In this document: positions 36,894-44,550 of the stretch, in pieces | Position numbering within the stretch: position 1 is the first letter of the stretch | Layout: each line of letters opens with the position of its first letter | NCBI RefSeq assembly: GCF_963665245.1 | Contig: NZ_OY762269.1 | Span: forward strand, 1,364,001-1,428,000 | Reading direction: 5' to 3' | Source of the DNA: an uncultured Paludibaculum sp. | Lineage (GTDB): Bacteria > Acidobacteriota > Terriglobia > Bryobacterales > Bryobacteraceae | DNA: 64,000 nucleotides | Program-made: the position numbers and the translations under genes | The notes under the pieces: generated by a model | Seen by the model: only the letters and a program-made list of their open reading frames with translations | What the model was told of the DNA's origin: nothing | Database searches by the model: none

Positions 36894-38437
36894 TAGTGGG
36901 CCACCTTATGGTTCTGATGATTCGTGAGCGCCTGCTGTTCCGCCAGCGCTTCGATGGCGGCGCGTTCCATCACTGCTTTCGGCGCACTCTCGCCGGTAAA
37001 CAACGTGAATTGGCGCGCGGCCTGTTCCAGGAACATCTCGAGGCCGTGAATCACCGCTCTGCCCTGGGCCGCGGCACGCCGCAGCAACTCGGTCTCATGA
37101 GGTGTATAGACGAGATCGAAGACCAGGTTCGCCGGGATCGTATCCTCGAAGAAACACGCGTCCGTGTGCGGCCACATGCCCAGTGGCGTGGCATGGATCA
37201 GGGCGTCGAAATGGCGCTGCTTCGCCTGCTCCGGTAACAGCGGCTCGGCGTCGCAGATCTTGGCGAGTGCCCGTACCCGGTCTGGATTGCGGCCCGTAAT
37301 GGCGAGCTTCGCGCCCGCATCGGACAGCGTAAAGGCCGCCGACCGGGCCGTGCCGCCGTTTCCTACCACCAGCACCGATGACTTCGCCACACGGATCCGC
37401 TTCTCCAGTGGGACGCGAATGCCCTCGGCATCCGTATTCGTGCCGCGCCACTTACCCGCCTTCTTGTAGACCGTATTGATGGCGCCAATGCGTTTCGATA
37501 GCGGGTCCACTGCGTCCAGATATCGAATCACTCGCTGCTTGTGCGGGATCGTCACGCTGAAGCCGGTCAGCGGCAGTTTCTCCGCCAGAACGAAGAAGTC
37601 CTTCAATTGCAACGGAGAAACCAGGAAGGGCAAGTACAAGCCGGCCACCCGGCGGGCCTGCAGGGCCCGGTTGTGGACCGCTGGCGAGATGCTATGCCGC
37701 ACCGGATCCGCGATCACCCCAAACAGCTTGGGTGCCTTGAGCGCCTTATCCACCCGATACAGGTTGCGCAGCGTCTTGGCCGAGACCTGGCCGGCCGCCG
37801 TGCCTTCCACCGCCGAAGGCGCGGCGTAGGTATATACACCGCCCATAACGGGTGACAGGACGCGCGTTGGGAACCCAGTCTCGCTCATGGCCAGCAAAAT
37901 CACCGGGATTTTGGGATACGCCTTAGCCAGCGCCAACACCCGCAGGTTGTCGGAAGGCTTGCGGGCCGTAGTGACGATCTTATATGCAGCCGCCGGCACC
38001 TTCAGCATGCGGCGCATGATGGGATCCATGGCGGGCGTGCCTTCAAAATTGTGGTAGCTGACGATCACCTGCGCGCGGCCTTCCAGCAGGCTCATGTGCG
38101 CCATCGGTGTTTCGGCGCTCTCGATCTCGACGTCCACCGCTCGGGCGCCGGCGTCCACGGCCGCGGCCAGGATCTGGAACTCCTCTTCAATGCTGCCATT
38201 GAATCGTCCGTGATTCTGATGGCGCCGGCATGTGGCCAGCAGGAAAGCGTCGGGATAGAGCTGCAGGAACTTGCGGATGACGGCCATGCCGTCCTGTGGG
38301 CGGGCGAGATAGTCGAGGCGGAATTCAAGGAAGCGCTCGCCGGCGTCGGCCTCCTTGCGCGCATGCTCCAACAGTTTCTCGGGGTCGGCCAGTCCCAGGG
38401 CGATGCAGATGCGCGGAAGAGTGGAAGGAGATGGCAT
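36893..38437 (-). CDS. aroDE: AroDE, fused type I 3-dehydroquinate dehydratase / shikimate dehydrogenase
   Basis: 514 residues. The N-terminal half (about 8-225) is a type I dehydroquinase barrel with the catalytic His in VSYHNFEGTP and the Schiff-base Lys in AAYKIVTTARKPSDN. The C-terminal half (about 240-500) is shikimate dehydrogenase: DPVRHSISPAVHN, the catalytic Lys in TIPHKQRV, GAINTVY, NTDAEG, and a nucleotide loop VVGNGGTARSA. Together they catalyse steps 3 and 4 of the shikimate pathway, dehydroquinate to shikimate. Such fusions are known in plants and some bacteria. It is the first gene of a coupled set with the small exported protein and the amidase-like protein. Confidence 0.93.
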   Translation of the reverse strand: MPSPSTLPRICIALGLADPEKLLEHARKEADAGERFLEFRLDYLARPQDGMAVIRKFLQLYPDAFLLATCRRHQNHGRFNGSIEEEFQILAAAVDAGARAVDVEIESAETPMAHMSLLEGRAQVIVSYHNFEGTPAMDPIMRRMLKVPAAAYKIVTTARKPSDNLRVLALAKAYPKIPVILLAMSETGFPTRVLSPVMGGVYTYAAPSAVEGTAAGQVSAKTLRNLYRVDKALKAPKLFGVIADPVRHSISPAVHNRALQARRVAGLYLPFLVSPLQLKDFFVLAEKLPLTGFSVTIPHKQRVIRYLDAVDPLSKRIGAINTVYKKAGKWRGTNTDAEGIRVPLEKRIRVAKSSVLVVGNGGTARSAAFTLSDAGAKLAITGRNPDRVRALAKICDAEPLLPEQAKQRHFDALIHATPLGMWPHTDACFFEDTIPANLVFDLVYTPHETELLRRAAAQGRAVIHGLEMFLEQAARQFTLFTGESAPKAVMERAAIEALAEQQALTNHQNHKVAH

Positions 38438-38501
38438 TGTTACGGGTTACTTCGATTGAAGTGAGGATATCATTTCGGCCCACTCCGCTAGCGGCCCGAT
38501 C

Positions 38502-39218
38502 TCAAATGGAGGGGGTGCCGGCACCGGGGTCAGGCTGTGCAGCGAGCCGTTCGCGCCAGTCCGCCAGGATGGCGGTGGCGTTCTCGAGGTTCAGCCGGTC
38601 TGCCCCGGCGGCGCAAGCCGCCAGCGCCGCATCCAGCGTCGAAACCCCGCTGGACACCTTCATCCGGCAGACGTCCTTCAGAATCCTCTTACCCAGCGCC
38701 AGATCGGAAGCGGCCAAGCTGACATATGTCACCTCGCACCGCTTGCAGATCTTCATGGCGATCACTTTCAGGTCTTCCGTCAGGCTCGGATGGTCGACAA
38801 TCACCTTGAGCGTGACGCCCGCCTCCAGGCACGACCGGCCCATTTGCAGTAGCTCTGTCTCGATGTGCTGAAACTGCCGCGAGAGCAGCTTGCCGAGGTT
38901 TGGCACCGTCTCAATCTCGCGGACCCCGCGCCGAATCAGGTCGCGCGCCTCATACAGTTTGACACCCGTGGTTTGCCCGCCCTCCGGGTAGCCGGCCGTT
39001 GATCCAGGCGCTACCGGGGTACCCGAGAGCATGCGCACCGCAAAATCAAGATCGGAGGGCCGCACCGTTGCGCACCCCATTCCTCCGTCGACTGCGGCGC
39101 GGAGCCCCGCTGCCACGTCCTCGTCGGTGAAGTCCGGCCTTAGCAGCGCATGGTCGATGCGCTTGGCCAGGTCTTCATAGACTTTGAGCTCGACGGCGGC
39201 TTCGGTGACTGGATCCAT
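38502..39218 (-). CDS. DeoC-like aldolase-fold protein lacking the Schiff-base lysine
   Basis: 238 residues, the length of deoxyribose-phosphate aldolase. The TIM-barrel order matches DeoC: IDHALLRPDFT (21-31), STAGYPEGGQTTGVKLYEA (73-91) and EIETVPNLG (101-109). However, the strand that normally reads FIKTSTG is VTYVSLAAS (163-171), so the Schiff-base Lys is Tyr165. The conserved Asp of EIDMV is Glu103. The second Lys (K187 in MKVSSGVST) is kept. DeoC activity is therefore doubtful. It lies upstream of aroDE on the same strand, separated by 64 bp. Confidence 0.75.
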   Translation of the reverse strand: MDPVTEAAVELKVYEDLAKRIDHALLRPDFTDEDVAAGLRAAVDGGMGCATVRPSDLDFAVRMLSGTPVAPGSTAGYPEGGQTTGVKLYEARDLIRRGVREIETVPNLGKLLSRQFQHIETELLQMGRSCLEAGVTLKVIVDHPSLTEDLKVIAMKICKRCEVTYVSLAASDLALGKRILKDVCRMKVSSGVSTLDAALAACAAGADRLNLENATAILADWRERLAAQPDPGAGTPSI

Positions 39219-39274
39219 ATCGCTTTCCCCCGCATTCCGGCTCCGCCGGCCGGCGTTCTTTCACGAGTCCTGAA

Positions 39275-40159
39275 CTAGCGCTTGCGGCTCGAACTTCTGG
39301 GAGTCGTGCTGAGGCCGAGGTCCTTCAACTCCGCGCGGGCACGAGTGGCTGCGTCTGAGTTCGGGCTCGCGGACATGATCGCGCGGAACTCCTTCTCCGC
39401 ATCCGAGCGGCGACCCAGCTTCACCAGGGTTCGCCCCTTCATGAGGTGCGCGTCATTCGTCTTGGCGTTCTTCGGATACGCCTCCAGGACCTTGTCGAAG
39501 GCTGGCAGCGCATCGTCGTATTTTTTCTGGTTGTAGAGGATCTCACCCAGGTGGAACTGGGCGCTGGAGGCAAACTCGGTATCGCCAAACCAGGCAAGGT
39601 AGTCTGTGAACTCCTTGAGCGCCAGGTCGTAGTTTCCCCCGGATTTGTCGCGGAAAGCATCCTGATACAGGCTCTGGGAAGAGACGCCGGGCGGCGGGCC
39701 AGAAGCCGACGGCGCGGGGGACCCGGACGACGACGGCGGAGGCGGTGGCGCCTGCATCGTCTTGATCGTATTTTCGAGGTCGACCATCCTCTGGTCGAGC
39801 TTGCCGATGCGCGTGCTGATCTCCGCCACGGTCTCCCGGACATACCCGAAGTCGTTGGAAAGATTGTCGACTTTGCCGCTCACGCCCGATAACGGGCCGT
39901 TCATTTGCTTCTCCAGTCGATCCCTCAGACCACTGTCGAGCACCGTGAGCGCACGATTCGTGCCGGCGAGTTGGTCCTGAATCGCTTTCAGAGTTGCCTC
40001 AATGTTGGAGAGCCGGTCGTCTTGTGCCTTGGCGTGAGTGCGCACTTCTTCCTGAAGCAGCGCCAGATCCCGCCCGAGTTCCACGATCTCCTTCTTCTGG
40101 CCAAACGAAGCCACGGGCAGGGCGAGCACGAGCAAGGTAACAATAGCGGTAAATCTCAT
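39275..40159 (-). CDS. cpoB: CpoB/YbgF-like Tol-Pal-associated periplasmic protein
   Basis: 294 residues. The signal peptide (about 1-20, ending ASFG) is followed by a coiled coil (about 22-140). A Pro/Ser-rich linker (about 142-165) and three TPR units (about 170-285) come next: SLYQDAFRDKSGGNYDLAL, FASSAQFHLGEILYNQKKYD and AHLMKGRTLVKLGRR. CpoB links cell-wall synthesis to Tol-driven outer-membrane constriction. It is the last gene of the tolQRAB-pal group. A hairpin lies between it and pal. Confidence 0.88.
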   Translation of the reverse strand: MRFTAIVTLLVLALPVASFGQKKEIVELGRDLALLQEEVRTHAKAQDDRLSNIEATLKAIQDQLAGTNRALTVLDSGLRDRLEKQMNGPLSGVSGKVDNLSNDFGYVRETVAEISTRIGKLDQRMVDLENTIKTMQAPPPPPSSSGSPAPSASGPPPGVSSQSLYQDAFRDKSGGNYDLALKEFTDYLAWFGDTEFASSAQFHLGEILYNQKKYDDALPAFDKVLEAYPKNAKTNDAHLMKGRTLVKLGRRSDAEKEFRAIMSASPNSDAATRARAELKDLGLSTTPRSSSRKR

Positions 40160-40206
40160 GGACGATCCTTTCTCATTTGACCTCTGCCCGGCGGCAGGGG
40201 CAAAAC

Positions 40207-40233
40207 GGGGGTGCGCCCCGATGACGCACCCCC
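40207..40233 (-). terminator. Hairpin between pal and cpoB (possible attenuator)
   Basis: Plus-strand GGGGGTGCG, a 9-nt loop, then CGCACCCCC: a perfect 9-bp stem 17 bp after the pal stop and 48 bp before the cpoB ATG. Read on the minus strand it is followed by GTTTTG, a short T-run. It could terminate part of the transcription after pal, lowering cpoB expression. No separate cpoB promoter could be assigned. Confidence 0.45.
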
Positions 40234-40249
40234 TGGATTGGTAAACAGA

Positions 40250-41029
40250 CTACTGGACGCCGACGAAGTGAGCCCGCCGGTTCTTCTGCCAGCAGTCTTC
40301 ATTGGAGTCCGTGCAGAACGGCTTCTCCTTGCCGTAACTCACCGTCTTGACACGGTCAGCCGGCACGCCCATCTGCGTCAGGAACTCCTTGACCCCGGCG
40401 GCGCGCCGGTCGCCCAGGCCGATGTTGTACTCGGCCGAACCGCGTTCGTCGCAGTGGCCTTCCAGCGAAATTACTGCCGTCGGGAAGTCGTTCAGAATCG
40501 ACTTCAACGCATCGGCGTTCCGCTGTAGCGTAGCCCGGCCGTCTTCCCGCACTTCGCTCTTGTCGTAGTCGAAGAAAACGTCCTGAACGTCCCGCGCGAT
40601 GCGGTCAGACAGCGACGCAGTCTTCGTCGGCTCGGGCGGAGGTGGCGGAGGCGGTGTGGTCACAGTGACAGTCGCCACGGCTATGGCGTCGCCGCCATCG
40701 CCCTTGGCCGTCATCCGGTAACTGGTCGTAGCCGAGGGAAACACCTGACGGCTACCCGATCCGGCAACGGTGCCGATCCCGTTGTCGATTGTCACTTCGG
40801 TCGCGTTCGATACGTTCCACCGCAAAGTGGACGACTCTCCGCGCACGATTGTGGATGGTTCGGCCGTGAAGCTGCTGACGACGGCAGCCGGACCTTTCTC
40901 CACCTTCGGCTGTTCCTTGACGGCCGGAGGGGGAGGGGGAGGCGCAACGGGTTGCTTTTTCTTACAGCCCGCCGCGAGAAGGACAAAAGACAGGGCCAGC
41001 ATCGTGCCAGCGATGTGACGTTGTTTCAT
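40250..41029 (-). CDS. pal: Pal, peptidoglycan-associated outer-membrane lipoprotein
   Basis: 259 residues from the ATG at 41029, chosen because a lipoprotein signal follows at once: MKQRHIAGTMLA, then LLAAGC with Cys22. Upstream codons to 41101 add no sensible sequence. A Pro-rich linker (about 27-40) and an Ig-like segment (about 50-130) precede the OmpA-like domain (about 150-259). This domain has DVFFDYDKSEVR and the peptidoglycan-binding motif CDERGSAEYNIGLGDRRA. Pal ties the outer membrane to peptidoglycan and is moved by TolB/TolQRA. The Ig-like insert makes it longer than the E. coli protein. Confidence 0.9.
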   Translation of the reverse strand: MKQRHIAGTMLALSFVLLAAGCKKKQPVAPPPPPPAVKEQPKVEKGPAAVVSSFTAEPSTIVRGESSTLRWNVSNATEVTIDNGIGTVAGSGSRQVFPSATTSYRMTAKGDGGDAIAVATVTVTTPPPPPPPEPTKTASLSDRIARDVQDVFFDYDKSEVREDGRATLQRNADALKSILNDFPTAVISLEGHCDERGSAEYNIGLGDRRAAGVKEFLTQMGVPADRVKTVSYGKEKPFCTDSNEDCWQKNRRAHFVGVQ

Positions 41030-41088
41030 GACGACCGATGAGCCTCCTGTGCTCGAATACTCAAAACAGCTTGGAACTCCATGGTGGC

Positions 41089-42474
41089 CTACTTGGTCCA
41101 CACCGGCTTCTCGTTGAATCCCTGCGTGGTGAGCTGTTTCACTTCAGTTCCATCAGCCAACATCGTGAAAATCTGGCTTCCCCCAGCCCGGTTGGACGAA
41201 AACACCAAGTGGCGCCCGTCAGGCGCCCACCCCGGATTCTCGTTCCTGCCCTGGCCATGAGTTAGCTGTACGGTCTCCCGGGAGGCCACATCCATGATGA
41301 AGATGTTCCAGTTGCCGGGAGCAAAGCCGCGGGTCCAGGCGAACGCAATGGCCTTGCCGTCGGGGTGCCAAGCTGGATTGGAAGCTTCGCCCTCCCCGTT
41401 CGTCAGGCGCATCGGATCCGCTCCGTCCATATTCATTCTATATATTTGTTGCAGTCCGCCGCGCCCCGAGACGAAGACCATCTCAGAGCCGGTCTTCGGG
41501 TTCACCTTGGGCTCCACCTCAATCGCACGGGAAGTGGAGAGGCGACGCAGGTTCCTGCCGTCCTGATCGGCGATATAGATCTGCGCGAATCCGCTGATAC
41601 TCGAGGAGAAAAGGATATGCTGCCCATCCGGAGCAAACGCTGGCGTCGCATTCATCGGCGCCTCGGGATTCAGGAAGGGGATGAAGCGTTTGGTCTCCGT
41701 CGAATACAACATGATGCGTGGCTGTCCCTTCGCATAGCTAGTGAAGGCCAGGCGCGTCCCGTCCGGAGAGATGGCGGGGAAGGTTGTGATCGATCGGAAC
41801 GAGGTGATCTGCTTCTGGTTCGATCCGTCGAAGTCCATGGACCAAAGCTCCTTGGAGCCCGAGCGCGTGGAAACAAAATAGATCTTCGATCCCGCCAGCG
41901 AAGGTGCGCCAAACTGCGCCAGGATATCGGCTGCGTAGTCATGGCCAAGTTTGCGGGCGCCGTCTGTTGTCAGCGGAGCGTTGTAGAGTTTCCGGAACAG
42001 CTTCGCGCCGGCGAGGTCCGCTACGGTCACGTTGTAGAGGTGCCCGAAGACTACCAACTGCCCGCCCTGTTCGGCGGCATAGCCGAAGCCGAGCAAGGTT
42101 GAGCTTACCGGAGATCCGCTCCAGTCCGAGAGGCAGCGTCCTCCACAATTCGGCGGTGTTGGCGGCTCGCCCCGGCGGCCCGGTGTCGGTGCGGGCGTCT
42201 GGCGCCAATCCGACTCCTGTTGCGGCGGATTCAGAGGATAGAAGCTCTTGGAGGCCATATCGAAGAGCCCAGACCTCTGGATGTCGTCAAAGACGGTCTG
42301 GTTGAAGGTGTCCACCAGTGGCGTCGCTCCACCTCCGCCGCGGAAGTCCGGCAGGGCGATCTTCTGCTTGTCGCCACTTCTGAGGATGATCTTGACGACG
42401 TCCTGCGACTGGCTGTACGCCAGCCCGGCCAGAACGCCGATAGCGAGCAGACTGAGTGAGATAGTTTTCTTCAT
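41089..42474 (-). CDS. tolB: TolB, periplasmic beta-propeller of the Tol-Pal system
   Basis: 461 residues. The signal peptide (MKKTISLSLLAIGVLAGLAYS) leads into the TolB N-terminal domain (about 25-195) and then a six-bladed propeller with WD40-like PD40 units. Examples are ISPDGTRLAFTSYAKGQPRI, FAPDGQHILFSSSISG, WHPDGKAIAFAW and WAPDGRHLVFSSNRAGGSQI. TolB binds Pal and relays energy from TolQRA. The N-terminal domain carries an insert of about 35 residues rich in Pro, Gly and Cys (PTPPNCGGRCLSD). Its ATG overlaps the tolA stop (ATGA). Confidence 0.92.
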   Translation of the reverse strand: MKKTISLSLLAIGVLAGLAYSQSQDVVKIILRSGDKQKIALPDFRGGGGATPLVDTFNQTVFDDIQRSGLFDMASKSFYPLNPPQQESDWRQTPAPTPGRRGEPPTPPNCGGRCLSDWSGSPVSSTLLGFGYAAEQGGQLVVFGHLYNVTVADLAGAKLFRKLYNAPLTTDGARKLGHDYAADILAQFGAPSLAGSKIYFVSTRSGSKELWSMDFDGSNQKQITSFRSITTFPAISPDGTRLAFTSYAKGQPRIMLYSTETKRFIPFLNPEAPMNATPAFAPDGQHILFSSSISGFAQIYIADQDGRNLRRLSTSRAIEVEPKVNPKTGSEMVFVSGRGGLQQIYRMNMDGADPMRLTNGEGEASNPAWHPDGKAIAFAWTRGFAPGNWNIFIMDVASRETVQLTHGQGRNENPGWAPDGRHLVFSSNRAGGSQIFTMLADGTEVKQLTTQGFNEKPVWTK

Positions 42475-43259
42475 CGCTTCAATTGGAACCAGAATTCGAT
42501 ATGGGCCGGATTACCCTCACACTCCGGGGGGATTGGCTGGAAGGGTGCGGCTTCGGTGATGGCGCGTTGCGCCGAATAGTCGAGCGTGGCGTTGCCGCTC
42601 GACTGGGACAGACTGATGCGCGTAACCTGGCCCGTGCGGGCAAGGTCAAAAGTGACAATGGCCGGCGGTAGAGTATGTATGCGCGCGTCCACCTGGTCAG
42701 TCCGCCAGCGCTGACCCACCCGATCCCGCAGCAGCGTGGCGTAGGCGCCGCAGTGGCTGCCGAATGGCGAATTCGAACCCACTCCGACTTGGCCCGAGCC
42801 GGGCGCCATTCCAAATATCGGTGACGACGCGGCCTGCCCTGTATTGGCGTAGACCTGATTCTCGTAGTACTCCCGCTTTGCCGTCCGGTTCGAGGCCCGC
42901 TCCGTTCGGTCGGCCTTCTGGCGCTTCTTCGATTTCATCGGAATCGCGTCCGGGTCGTCCTTGACCGCCTGTTTAGTCTTAGGCTTGGGCTTCACTTCCT
43001 CAGGAATCTCCGACTGCGTGTCCTCGGCCACCGGGTTTTTCGGGCCGGTGCGCCCTGGCAGCGGGATCCGCTGAACCGGTGTGACTGAGACCGAACCGCC
43101 CCCCATGGAATTCGGATCGCCCCATGTGGTCGACTTGCCGATGTTGAAGACCGTGAGCAGGCCAATGGTTCCAAAAAGCGCCCCATGCAGCATCAGTGAG
43201 CCGACGAGTGGCCTCCTCAGCGAGTCGCGTTCTGCCAGGACGTCAACGTGTTGGTCCAT
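42471..43259 (-). CDS. tolA: TolA/TonB-type energy transducer
   Basis: 262 residues. A single membrane helix (about 20-41) carries a His-containing SLMLHGALFG start like the SHLS motif of TonB/TolA. A Pro/Lys-rich periplasmic linker (about 80-145) and a C-terminal TonB-like domain (about 165-262: VTFDLARTGQVTRISLSQSSG) follow. Position between tolR and tolB identifies it as TolA of this system, though the linker is much shorter than in E. coli. It starts 7 bp after the tolR stop. Confidence 0.82.
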   Translation of the reverse strand: MDQHVDVLAERDSLRRPLVGSLMLHGALFGTIGLLTVFNIGKSTTWGDPNSMGGGSVSVTPVQRIPLPGRTGPKNPVAEDTQSEIPEEVKPKPKTKQAVKDDPDAIPMKSKKRQKADRTERASNRTAKREYYENQVYANTGQAASSPIFGMAPGSGQVGVGSNSPFGSHCGAYATLLRDRVGQRWRTDQVDARIHTLPPAIVTFDLARTGQVTRISLSQSSGNATLDYSAQRAITEAAPFQPIPPECEGNPAHIEFWFQLKR

Positions 43260-43266
43260 GTCCGAA

Positions 43267-43704
43267 TTACTTCGCAGGTCCGGAATCGTCCGGTTGTGTC
43301 ACCAGCCGTACGTCCAGGCCGGCTTGACCCAGCGTACTCACTACCTGGGCGATGGGATCGTAAATAGTGTGGCGGTCGGCGCGCAAGTACACAGCCTTGG
43401 CGTTGGGGAAGCGCCGCTTGAACTCAGAGCCCAGCTCATTGATGTTGACCTGCTTCTCATTGAGAAACAGATTGCCCGTCCTGTCCAGCGAAGCCGTGGG
43501 TAGTTCCTGCGCGCTTTCCTTGACCTGCTTTACTTTCGGGACCTCTACTTCCAGCCCAAACTCGACCACATGGGCCGTGAGCATGAAGATCACCAGCAGC
43601 ACCAGCACGACGTCGACCAGCGGGACGATGTTGATCTCGGCAAGAGCACCGCCGCCGCGTCCGTTGCGGCGCCCGAACCCACCGTTATTCATCGAGAAGG
43701 CCAT
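43267..43704 (-). CDS. tolR: TolR, ExbD-family proton-channel subunit
   Basis: 145 residues. The N-terminal cytoplasmic tail is followed by one helix (about 24-46) with INIVPLVDVVLVLLVIFML. The conserved Asp in VPLVD is the proton-path residue of ExbD/TolR. The periplasmic domain (about 60-145) contains LPTASLDRTGNLFLNEKQV. TolR and TolQ form the proton-driven motor that energises TolA. It lies 6 bp after tolQ. Confidence 0.93.
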   Translation of the reverse strand: MAFSMNNGGFGRRNGRGGGALAEINIVPLVDVVLVLLVIFMLTAHVVEFGLEVEVPKVKQVKESAQELPTASLDRTGNLFLNEKQVNINELGSEFKRRFPNAKAVYLRADRHTIYDPIAQVVSTLGQAGLDVRLVTQPDDSGPAK

Positions 43705-43710
43705 AGCTGA

Positions 43711-44394
43711 TTACTCCTCGAAGTGGCGTTCCGTCAGGTTGAGAAACTCAAGCGCGAAGTCTTCCATGCGCGCCGCGATTTCCTTGATCGAGTGGCCCAT
43801 CACGTTATACGCAATGGCGGCGGGAATGGCTGCGGCCAGGCCCGCGGCCGTGGCCACCAGAGCGTCCGCGATGCCCGGAGCAACCGCCCGCAGGCTGGCG
43901 TTGCCGGCCGAACCCAGGCCCTGGAACGCATTGATGATGCCCAGCACCGTGCCGAAGAGCCCGACAAACGGAGACACTGTGGCCGTCGTGGCCAGCCAGC
44001 TCATGCTGCGCTCCAAACGCGTGATCTCCTCGCTGATGCCCAGTTGTAGTGTGCGCTCCAGTGCGATCTTGTTGGCGATCTGTCCTTTCGACTTGATCTG
44101 ACGCACGACCTCTTCATAGCCGAAGTCGAACACTCCGGTGAGCGGCGCCTTATTGAATTGTTCAGCGGCGACAGCCACCGCATCCAGGTTGGGCGCCTTA
44201 CGGAAGGCGCGCAGGAAGGTTGCGTTCGCTTCGGCAGCGGACTTGAACTGGCTCCACTTGGCGAAAATAATCGTCCAGCTCAGCAGCGACCCAATAAGTA
44301 GGATCGCCAGAACGAACTTCGAGATAAGGGACGCCCCCAGCACGAGTTCGACGATGGAAAGCTGCAGGAACGCGCCAATGAATGGCATGGTCAA
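43711..44394 (-). CDS. tolQ: TolQ, MotA/TolQ/ExbB proton-channel family
   Basis: 227 residues with three membrane helices (about 17-42, 130-155 and 165-190). Family patterns are LIGSLLSWTIIFAKW in the first helix and WLATTATVSPFVGLFGTVLGI and AAIPAAIAYNVMGHSI in the others. TolQ pentamers surround TolR dimers in the inner-membrane motor. It is the first gene of tolQRAB-pal-cpoB on this strand; its promoter should lie in the 156-bp gap shared with the divergent recN. Confidence 0.94.
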   Translation of the reverse strand: MTMPFIGAFLQLSIVELVLGASLISKFVLAILLIGSLLSWTIIFAKWSQFKSAAEANATFLRAFRKAPNLDAVAVAAEQFNKAPLTGVFDFGYEEVVRQIKSKGQIANKIALERTLQLGISEEITRLERSMSWLATTATVSPFVGLFGTVLGIINAFQGLGSAGNASLRAVAPGIADALVATAAGLAAAIPAAIAYNVMGHSIKEIAARMEDFALEFLNLTERHFEE

Positions 44395-44550
44395 CGATTG
44401 ACTCCTTCAATGTCCTTCAGTTCCTATAATATCCAAGGAGCGCGGCTCAGGCTGCTTCCTGGAACAATTTCACTGCTTTATGTGCGACGCGATCCGCGGC
44501 CGCAAAGTTCGTCACAACCGGCCCGCGCGAAGAATTTATACTTGGTCTGA

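Noticed and set aside
44398..44430. TTGACT and TATAAT near the tolQ-recN gap as a recN promoter
   Set aside because: The spacing is 21 bp, too long for a normal sigma70-type promoter, so it is not listed.
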